Assembly: GCA_030562195.1 (NCBI GenBank)
Contig: CM060199.1
Location: 18,682,338 to 18,746,337 of the forward strand
Direction of reading: 5' to 3'
DNA: 64,000 bases
From: Nipponacmea schrenckii
Lineage: Eukaryota; Mollusca; Gastropoda; Lottiidae
The stretch's first letter is position 1, and each line of letters starts with the position of its first letter. The notes below the pieces were generated by a model, which saw only the letters and a program-made list of their open reading frames with translations, made no database searches and had not been told where the DNA came from. Positions 1 through 11,926 of this stretch are shown here, piece after piece. The position numbers and the translations under genes were made by a program.

Positions 1-659
1 AAAATTTACTAAGAAAATAACGTGCATTATCCTATTTCTTTTATTTCCAAATGTCAAAATCATCTATACCTAGAACCTACAAACAGAATCAGTTACAACT
101 ATATATAGTCACCAGAGATCAAATCTCAATTGAAGGAAACCTCATAATATCTAAACAAAATTTGCTGGTGTCTTCATTAATTCACAATGACAAGTCTACT
201 CAAAATACAAACAATCTTTACAATTAGAAACTGAAAAGACATTTTTAAGAGCTATCAATGCAATAAACATGAAGATAAAACGTAAAATAAAATAAATTCC
301 TATAAACTTGACTCAATATTTGTCTGCTGTCTAACCTATATTTTCTAACACTTCAGGTGCATTCTTCTGGCCATTGATTACATGCAAGTACAGATGCACT
401 AAGAAAATAAACACGGTGGGATATTTTGGCATATTGTGCAGCACGCAGTTTGACTGGAAAAACAAGTTTGTAGACTAAATAATATCAAATTGCACCTACT
501 CCAATTTTCCAATGTCTTCAAAGGATGGAAAGGTGAATTTCAAAAATATAATGCATCAATTTTCAATAATGATGGTAATAAATTTAGAAAACATGATGTA
601 TTTCTTTGATGACATTAATGATACTAATATGGTAGGTAGTAAGGCAGGTTTCAATTTTA

Positions 660-775
660 AAAAAATCGGCTGGCAAAAGCAAATAATATACATTTTACTC
701 TTTGCTCTCTGCATGGCTTTACGTGCAGAAGAGTAGGACTAAAAACTCCATTTATATCATTTCATTTCAAACCCT
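660..775 (-). repeat. Dispersed SINE-like repeat, family A, fragment
   Basis: Read on the minus strand it gives AAATGAAATG, then GGAGTTTTTAGTCCTACTC, TTCTGCAC, CATGCAG and finally TTTTGCCAGC. The same blocks occur in the same order near 6.7, 33.8, 45.2 and 46.0 kb, which identifies a dispersed family rather than a gene. This copy is diverged. Confidence 0.5.
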
Positions 776-3584
776 AGTTAACTGAAACATTGACAGTTAC
801 ACTTGGTTATATATCAATCATGGCTGGCAGTGGAAAATTCATTTACAACATCCCTGACTAAATATGAAAATTTATTCTGATCAAAACACGAAAGATCAAA
901 ATTTACAGCTCAGAAAAACACCTCTAGTTGTCTGTATGTAGAATTTAAATGTCTTTGAGTTTAATAGAAAGATTAACCAATGACCCTCATTGTCTGTGAA
1001 AATTCCCAGAAGGCAAAAAATTCAATTCCATTTCCGTTTTTTACAGACAATTTCATTTTATTTTCACATCATTTCTACTGATGATCAGAGAGAAATAGAC
1101 GTTTAAAAATACTACATGATCATCAACAAGATATGGTTATTTTTGTGCATGACATTAGCAATGAAAGTTTTGCACTGCAGCAGGCAAAAGTGGTCACTCG
1201 TTCAATTAAGGTACAAATTCTTCGATATTTAACAAAAAATAATGATGAGTGAAGTAGGCATGCATATATAAACAGGATGATTTATTTCTGATACGTCTGC
1301 TGTTTTAAACTCAAACTCTGGTTCTTTCTGTAGGCAACTATTCTGAGACACTATAGTATTTTCTAAGTAGACAGTGCAAGCAGATTGAAAAGCTCCATGT
1401 CCATTACAAAAAAATATGTAGCAGAGGTTGCGTGAGAAGGGCTTCAGTTGGTATCATGCAAGACATAGGCTAACCTATTTACAAGCATACTTGTACAATT
1501 AAACATCAATTTAATAGCTTATTTGATAAATCTGAATGCTTATGATAATGGTCACTGAAAACTAATACAATGCAATGATAATAACTCTTGTAATAATTCT
1601 AAATGCGCAGATTCTTTTTGAGGATGTTTGGAAACAACAGATTGCAGCCATGTCCATCGGCAAGATGACCACTACATTGGTCATCTAGCCAGTGGTCAGT
1701 TTAGACATAAATAAACATGTTTACCCCATTCTGGGCTTTATTCTAGACTGAATACATAGTGTGGTTGACGTTTAACATGACATTTGTCACAGTTCAAAGA
1801 TATTAACCCATAATCATTTCACAACTTCATCATCTCAATAAACAATAGATCCTTTCAGATATAGATGATATATGTTGCTGCTGACAAGGTTAATATAAAT
1901 TTCTTATCAAATTTGAAAAGGTGAAGAACTCAAGAGTAAAAAGTAATTTGGTAAGATTATTAAATTTTGACTGGTAGATAAGGATAGGTCAGATGAATGA
2001 CCCAAAGCTATGTCTGTACCTGTGGCTATTTCCATTAATTAGTCTAGACAGTGGTTTACAAGCAATGCTTGATCAACTTTAACCAAATCTATTTCATGCT
2101 TATAAATAATCACTTTAACACAAATACAGACTGATACATTTCCAAACATACTATCAAGTGCTAATTTAAACGACAGACAAGAATCTGAAATGAAGCAATT
2201 TAAGCTGTCGCAGAAGGAAAATCTCGCGAAATTAAAGCGGAAGCACTGAAAAGAACATCATCAGACAGAATATTATATAAAGTCTGGCATTTATAATGTA
2301 AGCAATTAAAAAGAATTGTCCTGACTTTGTGACGAGAATGGTAAACTCTTGGTGGAATCATGAGAACAGTAAATCACATCCCTAAAGCATCCTTTCAGAC
2401 GATAAAATGATGTCAATTAATGAACATGGTATTTGGAGGAACCAATTGGGAATTCAACACACACACATATTGATGTTGTGGATAGAATATGTTTAAAAGA
2501 ATATAATAAGCTAATTAAAGATAGGTTTAGATCAGTCAGTCCAATATAAATATCAGTGTAGGAACAGTTTTTATTATTTCCATAGAAATAAGATATCTTT
2601 TGAATTCATATGTTTCTGAGATAAGGGAAGATAATACATATCTCAAATCATGGCCACAATGAAATAGGTAGGTAGCATCTCTGGACAAACTCATCAACTG
2701 AACCAACTTGCATATCTAGGTTCAGAACAGGCTGTTCTAAATTTCTTCATTTACATTACAGTTAAAGCATTTGGTCTAAGAAAAAGTTTTCCTTTGTAGC
2801 ATAAGTGAAAACCATTCTTATTACAATTTTCTGTTGAACCTAATTCTGTTCTGACAAAGACGATTTTTATTATACAAAAGGGGTAATGCATGCTTGATGT
2901 ACACCATCTTTTGGTTAAATCTACAGCGTTTACATTCAAGCACTAACATTTTGTTACTCAGCAAACTGAATGAATCTCCTGTGCTGAAAACTTGGACCAT
3001 ATTAAATATCATACTCATTTGACAAAACTTTTCATCATCTGATTGGGCTAATGAAACTACACACTGAAGGCATAGTGGGGAATTTTTCCAATAGTATACT
3101 CATTTTTTTTAAATTTCAAATAGTGAGGGAACTGAAAATACTACATTCAACCCCTTCAGAATAGCAAGGTTCCCATTGTGCTGAGATATCACAAAAGACA
3201 ACCTAATCCAGAAGTCTATATATAGCATAAACCATGATTCAAATACACCTATTATCTTGACATTTATGCATGATGTCAACAATATTTACTGCTAAGCTGG
3301 TCTAGACTATGTTTTTTTTATCATTTATGCATCATGTTTTATTGGATCACTTAGTAATAAAATTTAATATTCCAAAGTTTGCTACTTTCTAATAAATTAG
3401 TTTCTGTTCTGATCTGATATCTTGTTATACAGTAAAGAAAAAAGCCACTATATTTCACAATTATTACTTCTTTGTTCAATAATAAACTCTTTAATTTACA
3501 TGGATCAGAATTAGCTTTAATACACAAGGACATGATCCTGTTACATTCAGCTAATGGAGACAATATATAATATACTTTTGGCTT

Positions 3585-3722
3585 TGATATTTCTCATATT
3601 ATCTGTACCCATTTACAATTAAAGATTGTTGAACTTTCAAATGCTGACCAAGATATGATCCCAATAGCAAATGAACCCTAACCCCAACCACTGTGCTACA
3701 GAACCCCACAAAACTTAAGTCT
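3585..3722 (-). repeat. tRNA-derived SINE, family B, fragment
   Basis: On the minus strand the piece starts GTGGGGTTCTGTAGCACAG followed by TGGTTGGGGTTAG, a degenerate tRNA box-A-like head. It later contains TGTAAATGGGTAC, as in the longer copy at 51.8-52.1 kb. Age is suggested by divergence between the two copies. Confidence 0.5.
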
Positions 3723-4809
3723 GAAACTCTCTCTTATAACCTTTGATCTCTTCACTCTCAGTCAATGTAGTTTTAGGTAAAATTACCCTGATAGAGAGGA
3801 ATCCTGAAGACAATGATTCCTGGAAAACTGCCATGCAGACAGACCATGTTTTTAAAAAGCATTCTTATCGAACGTTTATCATATCATGTTTTGAACTAAG
3901 AAAATTCAATAGCCAAGATTTCTTCTTTCAACAAATATTGTTTGATTCCATCTCTCAGACAATTCGTATTTTTTTTTAAAAAGGTCTGAAATATTTCAAC
4001 TGGAAAGAAATTGTTTTCGATAAAACGATAAAAAAACGAGAACATGTCTGCCATTTTCACTCGAGTTGAAAACAATTGCAAAGTCTTTATTTGTTTGATG
4101 CACAATTGTTCTTCTGTCAAGTTAGTCTAGACACTCTCTAAATACAAATCATCACTCATCTATGGAAAATTGATTAAAATATTCAGACATTTCAACTGGA
4201 GGTTAATCTGCCTATAGCCATGTCTGATGGTTTTCAATGTCTTCTTGTATATCACCAATTTAGAATTGAAGTTGAATAAAACATGAGAAGTGAGTCTAGA
4301 ACATGAAGGTTGTCATATTTGATGCTATCTTTTTTTTAATACCCAAGAACAGTCTGGTAATTTAAGATCTATTTGTGTGAAGACCAAAATGGCCTTTCAG
4401 TTTCAACCACCAGCATCCTCTTCAGAATCTTTGAAGTGCAATTCACACTCGTTTCAATCGATTGCTGATTTGTTACATTCAACCAAATTGGAGGGAAAAA
4501 TTAAAAATACATAGATTGAAACCTGAAAGAAAGAAACCTGCAATCTCTTTAAAAATGCACATGCTATTGAACACAAATATTTCAGTCCATTTTAATAAAA
4601 GACCTTAAAAAAAGTTTCTCCAGACTTACTTAATCTCATCTGATATTCCTTAAGGCCTAAGTGTTTTGGGCTGAATCTCATTGTGCAATTTAGTTTTAGC
4701 TGTTTTAGAAGATCTTCTGCTACAGAATCAACTAACAACTAATCAAAATATGACTTTTGCATCTCCAGGGGAATAGGTTGCACAACTGTACAACTATTAG
4801 CCGTTGAAA

Positions 4810-5085
4810 AAGGTTTGGCAAGTTTTTCTGTGTTTCCTCAGAATGGACAGGAAATCGGGCCAAGAGAAGATGTGCAAGAATGACCTGGGTACATATGATG
4901 TGGATTAATTAAACATTTAGATAACTAATATTAACTATTAGGTTCCCTTTTCCTTACAATGCTGATGTCCTTGTTTTTGGTGCTCTGAACCACATTTTTC
5001 TAGTGTATTGCCCCATTGACTGAATGTGAGACAGGACCATGTCCTTGTGTATTGGGCCTAATTCTGACCCATGTAAAATAAAGAG

Positions 5086-5116
<31 letters not shown>
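4810..5116 (+). repeat. LINE-like 3' end with (TTA)n tail
   Basis: The stretch ends in CCCATGTAAAATAAAGAG followed by a (TTA)n run at 5088-5116. An AATAAA-type signal next to a short-unit tail is the usual look of a non-LTR retrotransposon 3' terminus. A short open frame from 4842 (MDRKSGQEKM...) stops after 22 codons and matches nothing I recognise. No reverse transcriptase is present, so the superfamily is unknown. A gene-derived processed 3' end is the alternative. Confidence 0.35.
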
Positions 5117-5118
<2 letters not shown>

Positions 5119-7341
5119 ATTATAACAGATATAGGTTTTATCAGCTAACTGACTAAATCATTTTAGTGTCGAATTATTTCATTTCAAAAAGTGACATGTA
5201 AGATGAACATTAGTCAAACTTTACATAGGGTAGGACAACTGACAGACATTTTAACACCAATTGACCTTTTATTACACAGTAAGGATGTTAAAATGTTAAT
5301 AATTTAGCTGGTATATAAGTGCACTTGATATATCATAGCACTTGCAACAAGGCAAAATATGAGCATATATTTATAGCTCCCATAAATCTCGCATTATCCA
5401 GAAAATCTTGACATCTTTTTTATTTATGTTTAAATCCTAGAAACATGGTTTTTTTAAACTTGAAGATTTGAAATACTAGATTTAGTTTGTTAAGAATGGA
5501 CCATCCTTAGTTAAATCGTGGGCTAGCGTGGGTTGAATCACACTAATTCTAAGAAAGACCAGCCGTACAGTCATTATGATGTCACAGTTTGATTTTCTGA
5601 ATCAGTCTACATCCTATTTATATATCATTTACAGTTAATTGTTTTTATTACGTAACCTAGACTTTTTTAGCATCAAACTTATCTTTATTCAATAAAGTAG
5701 CCACTGAATATAGAAAAAGTATACAAATACATTTTTTTTTTGGTGGCCTTTATGTCTCTAATGTTTCTTCATTCCTTAAATTTTGTGTTATGCAAATATT
5801 TGATTTTGCTTTCTAAAGGGCGCAATATTGTGCCTAATATTAGTATTTGATCTTGCATATTTGAACATGTGGTTGCCTAGCAAGATATGCTGATAAATTT
5901 TCAGTATATCCAGTATATCATTCAAAAAAACTAATCCAACATATTGTTGATTTAAACCAACACAAAAATTTTAATAAAATTTTGACATAACTGTCACCTC
6001 TATTGCATTCACAAACCACATTTTGCAATACTAAAGTGTATCAATAAAATCGTGTTTGTATCAAAAAAACATATTCTAACTGGCATTTATTAAGTCAAAA
6101 GCAGAAATAACACAAAAATAATCATTCACATATATAAAAACTGTAGTCTCTAATAGTGTTCATAAATATTTTTGATGCAGTCAAAAACATTTACATCAGT
6201 TAAAAACTGTAGTTTCTATTGTTCTTACAAGCCAATTGTGTTCTGATAGATGAATTGACAGGGTGAAAGCAATTTACGACCACATTATTATGTATAAATC
6301 ACACACAATTTTTCTCAGGATGGCATGTGGCATAATGAATGAGAATGGTCTTGTGAATACCTTACAATATATTATCTACAGTGTCTTTTCCTTTACATAA
6401 ACATTACCTTACATTGTCACAATGTACTAATAACACAATATTTCTTTCAGACCAATGTTTCCCATTCCAATGAAAGTCTGTACCAGAACACTGTAACACC
6501 AAAATTACTTTTAAAGCCCTAAGCTTACTAAGAGCCATTACTACATAACAAATACTGGAATATGCAGCAAATAAGCTCAATGCAATACCTATTAAGCAAT
6601 GACTTCCTCTCTAATTATACCAGGCTTCCTAAGCTTGAGTAGTAGTACAAGCAGCACAGCAGAAATCAAAGAGTAAGTAAATGCCACTGCCCTGACAAAA
6701 TTTCCCTTACGAGCCCATTAGGTGCAGAAGAGTAAGACATAAAATCTACATTAATTCGTTTCTCAACCTTGAGACCTAGTTTCTATATATAGTTTTACTA
6801 ATTTGCGGATTTATTAACAGCATAAAACGATTACAATGGCTTTACTAATTTAATGCTTTTCACTGTGTGGTTGCAGATTCGCACTCTACAAACCAAGATG
6901 ATAAATCAGAAAATGTTTAAATTTGATTTTAGATCCTGGTTGGAACAAATAACATGTCAAAAAGTTCACCACACAATTCTAAATACCGGTATCATTTTCT
7001 TATCCTTCTCAACTCATAAGCGGATAGTCTCAAAGATCCTGGTTGTAATCAGTCTATAGTAGGTTTCAGAAGGAAGCATTATGATCTGGTGTTGTCTAAA
7101 AGCATGAGATTTACCTTAAATTGTAGCCTACATAAAATATATTTGTTTATGCACCAAACACAATTTTTAAATTTCTGACCTACTTAACTTTGAAATTTTG
7201 GGTAACATGAAGCTTTTAAGAATAGGATTTACTGTAGTTTCTTTACAAGTGTCTAAAGTGAGGTAGTTTTAGCACTTCTAAAACCCAATATTAAAGAGTC
7301 AGACAGTTATGGAGTTTAAAAAATGCATACATGGTACCAGA
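5117..7341. other. Gene-free AT-rich stretch
   Basis: Nothing coding is seen. It contains one family A SINE copy (6645-6775) and ordinary AT-rich DNA. Confidence 0.5.
6645..6775 (-). repeat. Dispersed SINE-like repeat, family A
   Basis: Minus-strand reading shows TTTTATGTCTTACTCTTCTG, CACCTAATGGGC, AAGGGAAATTTTGTCAGG and TTACTTACTCTTTG in the family order. It is one of the longer copies. Confidence 0.55.
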
Positions 7342-7345
7342 TTAA

Positions 7346-7689
7346 GACCGTTTACATTGGCAGCTATAAAGCGGTCCGTTCTCGGACCAGACCAGGCCGC
7401 GATAAAATCACAACTTGACTCTGTTTACATGAACAATATAACAAGAGTTCCAAAATAATAATTGACAAGGTCCATTTTTATGAAAGAGATAAATTTAAAC
7501 TGCTATGTAACCCTGATGAAAAGTAAAATGCCTCCCGATAATGATCAAATTCCGCTGGAAAAAGTGAAGGTTGATCAATGCGCACATTTTCCAGAACTGG
7601 AACCCGTCTGAGAACGCTCACCATTTACATTACCGGTACACAAAATTCATTCTGAGAATGATAGGCTAAGTTTTGTAATGTAAACAGGG
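7346..7689. mobile_element. Non-autonomous DNA transposon (MITE) flanked by TTAA duplications
   Basis: The element starts GACCGTTTACATT and ends AATGTAAACAGGG, imperfect terminal inverted repeats. It is bounded by TTAA at 7342-7345 and again at 7690-7693. TTAA target duplications are characteristic of the piggyBac and Kolobok superfamilies. It is 344 bp, has no coding capacity and is more CpG-containing than its surroundings. Terminal-repeat similarity is strongest in the GTTTACATT core. Confidence 0.7.
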
Positions 7690-8044
7690 TTAAAGACTCT
7701 ACACTGGTCAATAACCCTCAATGACTAACAAGTGGCTTGTGCCAGTCACAAAGTTCAAGTACTTTGTACAGGGACTTAGTATATAATGATTTATATTGAC
7801 ATTCTAAGGAACTGGAAATTTTGCAGAAATATTAATATATATATATACTTGTAATAAAATCAATTTGAATTGGAGTTTATATTTCAATTAAACCTTAGCT
7901 ACTTCAAAACATACTTACAAATTTATTATAAGTATAACTTTTTCTCTGAAAAAGCAGACAGCTTAATAAGAAAGATTCTTAATTATTAGCAATAAAAATT
8001 GAATTTTATTTAGTAAGAGAGAATGTTCATTTTAGTAAGAATGG

Positions 8045-8560
8045 ATTGTTCAATTGAATAAAAAGAAGGTTGTACTTTATAGGTAAGAAAGACTGTACTT
8101 TATTGGTAAGACGGTTGTACTTTATTGGAAAGAAAGGTTGTACTTATTAGCAAGAAAGGCTGTACTTTATTTTGAAGGTTGTAGTGATTGGCAAGCAAGG
8201 CTGTACTTTAAGAAAGGTTGTAATTTATTGAAAAGAAAGGTTGTACTTATTAGCAAGCAAGGCTGTACATTATTAAGCAAGGCTGTACTTTATTAAGAAA
8301 GGTTGTACTTTATTGGAATGAAAGGTTGTACTTATTAGCAAGAAAGGCTGAACTTTATTTAAAAGAATGGTTGTACTAATTAGCAAATAAGGCCATACTT
8401 TATTAACAAAGGTTGCATAATGGTAAGAATGGTTGTACTTTAGTAGTAAGCATGTTTGTACTTAAATTGCAAAAAAGGTTGTACTTTATTAATAGGAATG
8501 GTTGTACTTTAATAGTAAGCATGTAAGATAGGTTAATATCTACTTTATTGGCAAGAATGT
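8045..8560. repeat. Minisatellite, about 24-bp unit (GGTTGTACTTTATTGG-type)
   Basis: Around 20 imperfect units of the type AAGAAAGGTTGTACTTTATT alternate with a related form containing AGCAAGAAAGGCTGTAC. Unit length varies by small indels, and the ends decay into unique AT-rich sequence. No coding potential. Confidence 0.8.
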
Positions 8561-10855
8561 TTATAGCACTCTTTAAGCACAGCCTAAATCTATTTATTAA
8601 TATTTATGAATTAACTGAAAGTTCCAGACAGATTTTAATGCTATTTATTTTCCACAATGGAGAAAATAGAATTCAATTAATTATATGCCAGACACTGCAA
8701 TCCACAGAGAAAACAATACATATTTCCATGCTACTCAGACAAAACTCAATGCCTTTGAGGCACTAGTTCAATGTTTTTTTTCATAAAATTATTGTATTGT
8801 TGTGGGTTTATAATTAAAATAATTGATTTTATCATAACAAACATAGGTTACAATAACAGTTGGTATAAATCTATTCATACAATATTAAAGATTAGCAAAA
8901 AGAAAAATGGACCCAGGTTAGATATGCCCATGTTTAAAAGTGGTTCAAATTTTTAGGTCACCTTTATAATCATTAACTTCAAAGATATGGTTTATGAAAA
9001 TGGTGTTGGAAACTGAAGATGCTATGAATTTTTCAAACTTAGTGATCATGGGTTAGAACATTCTTATTCTCATATGTTCCAAAGCTTTGAAAATGAAGGA
9101 GCTAGTCTTTTCAATTTTTTACAGCACATGGGTATTTTCTAATCAACAGAATTTTCTATTCACAAAAAAACCTTATGGTTAACATCAACATTTTTAATCA
9201 TTATGCATCTATTCCAAGTTTAAGACAATTTTCTTAATTTGACAACAAGGGAAATAACTCTACTTCATATTATTACAAATCATTTCAATCTGGACTTGAT
9301 AACCATTCTATAGACTTTTATCTCAGACTCAGTTCCAACTAAATTTAGTGAAACTTTAAAAAAAATTGTACAAAATAGAAAGAACAATATCAAGCCTACT
9401 TATAAAACCATCAATAATATTTTTTTTTTTTTTAAAAGGCTAATAAAGAGAAGTGAAATTTTTATTAAAACAGAGCATTTAACAAAAATGAATATTTTTA
9501 TGACTGAAATGTGTGAATAAACAACATTTTGAAAATTTTTCAATGTTTTTGTGTTATTCTTCAGTTTAAAAATGTCAATCAGACTGAAAATAAAGGTGAT
9601 CATTAGTCTTATGTGGTTCAACAGCCAGTTTAAATCTGTCTAGCCGAGATTATTGATTTTGACTACATTACTCTTCTAATGATTTATCAGATTGTCACAA
9701 CCTGAAGTTCAATATGTCTGCAGCGGAAAGATGCATGACAATACCGAGAGACTATAGTGTTTAGTAATATATGGTTTTCATCCTGGACAGACTATTTAAG
9801 TAGCCTCTTTTAAAGTCTAAAAGCTCGAGACATACCTACACTCCTAATGTGAAACTTATCTTACTATTAGAAAACTTGTGGTCTTAAGGAAATATGTCAT
9901 TCAAGTTTAATTTTCATCTTAGTATCAGACAGACAGCTTAGAATCATAGAAACAACTCCTCTTTTTCTAATTTTATATCAATTTTCTTAACCACTTTATT
10001 ATTCAAATGAGTTTCCACACCAGTGAAGTTTACATCTTACATTTCTGTAAGGAAAAAAGGGAAATTTCAAAGCAGAATTGGGTTCATTAATGTCAAACTG
10101 GAAAATAATGCATGTACAGGGAAAATGAAGGAATGAACCACGCAGTGTGCAAAAATTTGCAAGATCAAAACATACCGATACTCATTCTTTAACATTTTTT
10201 AATCTGTAATATGGAAATTTTTTTGTTGCATAACATTTTCTGTGTTAGCTATAACACTGTGTGCTTCCTAAAGCTGGAGTGAATTCAAGTTTAAAAAAAG
10301 GAATTTTTTATTTTTACTTCACTGCACTGATAAGGATAATGGTGATAAGGAAAGACCAAGGAAAAGTTTCATCATGACAACAACACTACTCTTTATTTTT
10401 CCAACTGATAGAGGCACAGTGGTATGTTGGGTCTCTCGTATCATGTAACCAATTGTACCTTGACAGTTCCAGAAAAGGAGCAGAAGTCTGAAATCTACTG
10501 CTTTTATGCGCTGGCAAATTTTACAAATCATAAACAAGTATTCCCAGACAGTATAAAGTGGTTGATAATCTTTCCACAAACTACAACATCAATACAATGG
10601 CATTTTCAAAATAATTTCAAGCATCATGATTTATTTGTCTGATGAATTCAAGACATGGCTTCAATTTGGCATGAAGTTACATGTTATATAATGTCTATTG
10701 ATTCCAGTGTATCAATAATTCAACAATAAAATACTGATACAGAGGAATACTCACTTCTGACAAGTATCTATATATGAGTTTACTACATGCGTAATAATTG
10801 GACAAGAATATATTTCAAGTAATAATATAAAACTAGAACTGCGTTGCAGTACTGA
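8561..10855. other. Gene-free AT-rich stretch
   Basis: Overlapping short open frames on both strands at 10319-10642 encode nothing recognisable and lack splice support. One AAGGGAAATAACTC motif lies at about 9247. Otherwise nothing. Confidence 0.45.
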
Positions 10856-11926
10856 AGGGTTCCTCTTAAAGGTTTTATTTAAAAAGTTAACATATGTCTA
10901 AATGTTAACAAAATCAAGTGATATTAGAACTCTTTAACAATTCATGTGTTGCCATTCAAATTAAGTTCAACTGGCCTCACTTCCAGTAATATTGCGTGAC
11001 TGTGTTCCACTCAAGTTTCTTAAAGATCGCACCGGTAGATTTTGAGAATTTCAAGGTCATCTGATATAACCCCAACAGCAATAGTAAATCTTATAACGTT
11101 ACTTACCTTTAAACTCAATTTTCTCAAAAACAAAAAAAAATTTCAAAATTCCCTTCGAGCAAAAGTTAGTAAAATAAATGTATTATTTAATACAATAATG
11201 CTTTTTTGGTTTTGAATTTAATCCAAAGACTAGTAGCAATTTAAGTATCAAAAAATTGTAAAAAATGATGTTTTTCTTACTTTCGGGTCACTTCCGGTCA
11301 ACATATGGCAAGAAATTTGGTACCAATAGATAGGTATTTAAATTTGGCATCTATTGACACCACTTTTATACAAATTGAATGATATTTGTCAAAGTTATGA
11401 CCAGTTATGCAATTATGCAATTATCTATTAGGGGAGATAACTTATCACAATTATGTTTGTATGAGTATGTATAAGAAGTCAATATACATCTGCAAACGTT
11501 GTTTTAAGAAAAAAATGTTGAGAATGTAAAAAATTGAAATTTTGAAAATATGCAAATTCAAAAAATGACTTTGAAAAATTGCATAAAAGTGAAAAGTCAA
11601 AGAAGCTTATTTTTGCGTTAACATTGCCCGGTGTATAATCTGAAATCATTTTTCAAATCCATTGATTAGTTGCTGAGAAAAAACGACATTTGTAAAAATG
11701 GAAACGCATTCAAAATCGCATACTTCGCGCATGCGCAGAAGTCTGGAATTACATTTAAAATCTAAGTTGTAACAACATTATCAGGAAATATGAAAGTTTC
11801 GTAAAGATCGCACTGGTAGATTTTGAGAATTTCAAATGTGTAAAAAAAAAAAAAAAAAATAATAATAATAATAATCTTTACAGAAATAATAGTGTTCCTC
11901 GCGAAAGCTGCGCTGCGAGGAACCCT
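10856..11926. mobile_element. Non-autonomous inverted-repeat or Helitron-like element
   Basis: Left end AGGGTTCCTC (10856-10865) is the exact reverse complement of right end GAGGAACCCT (11917-11926). Just inside the right end is a perfect 9-bp hairpin stem, GTTCCTCGC/GCGAGGAAC (11894-11902 with 11915-11923), followed by CTAA, as at Helitron 3' termini. A 34-bp direct repeat with one mismatch (11021-11054 and 11802-11835) and a poly-A/(AAT)n tract (11843-11875) lie inside. No protein is encoded. It could be a Helitron-type element or a MITE; the flank after CTAA is A, not the T expected for a classic Helitron. Confidence 0.5.

Larger units (their letters stand above)
1..4809. other. Gene-free AT-rich stretch, presumed downstream intron
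   Basis: No exon-like frame or recognisable protein. Two SINE pieces (about 660-775 and 3585-3722) are the only recognisable content. A minus-strand CTTTTCAG acceptor-like site near 2250 is followed in the required phase by a 14-codon open stretch that then stops. This is too weak to call a terminal exon. Poly-A/T tracts and short ORFs here look random. Confidence 0.5.

Noticed and set aside
2200..2260. Possible terminal exon after a CTTTTCAG site
   Set aside because: Only 14 in-phase codons before a stop, no domain, and similar sites are frequent in this AT-rich DNA.
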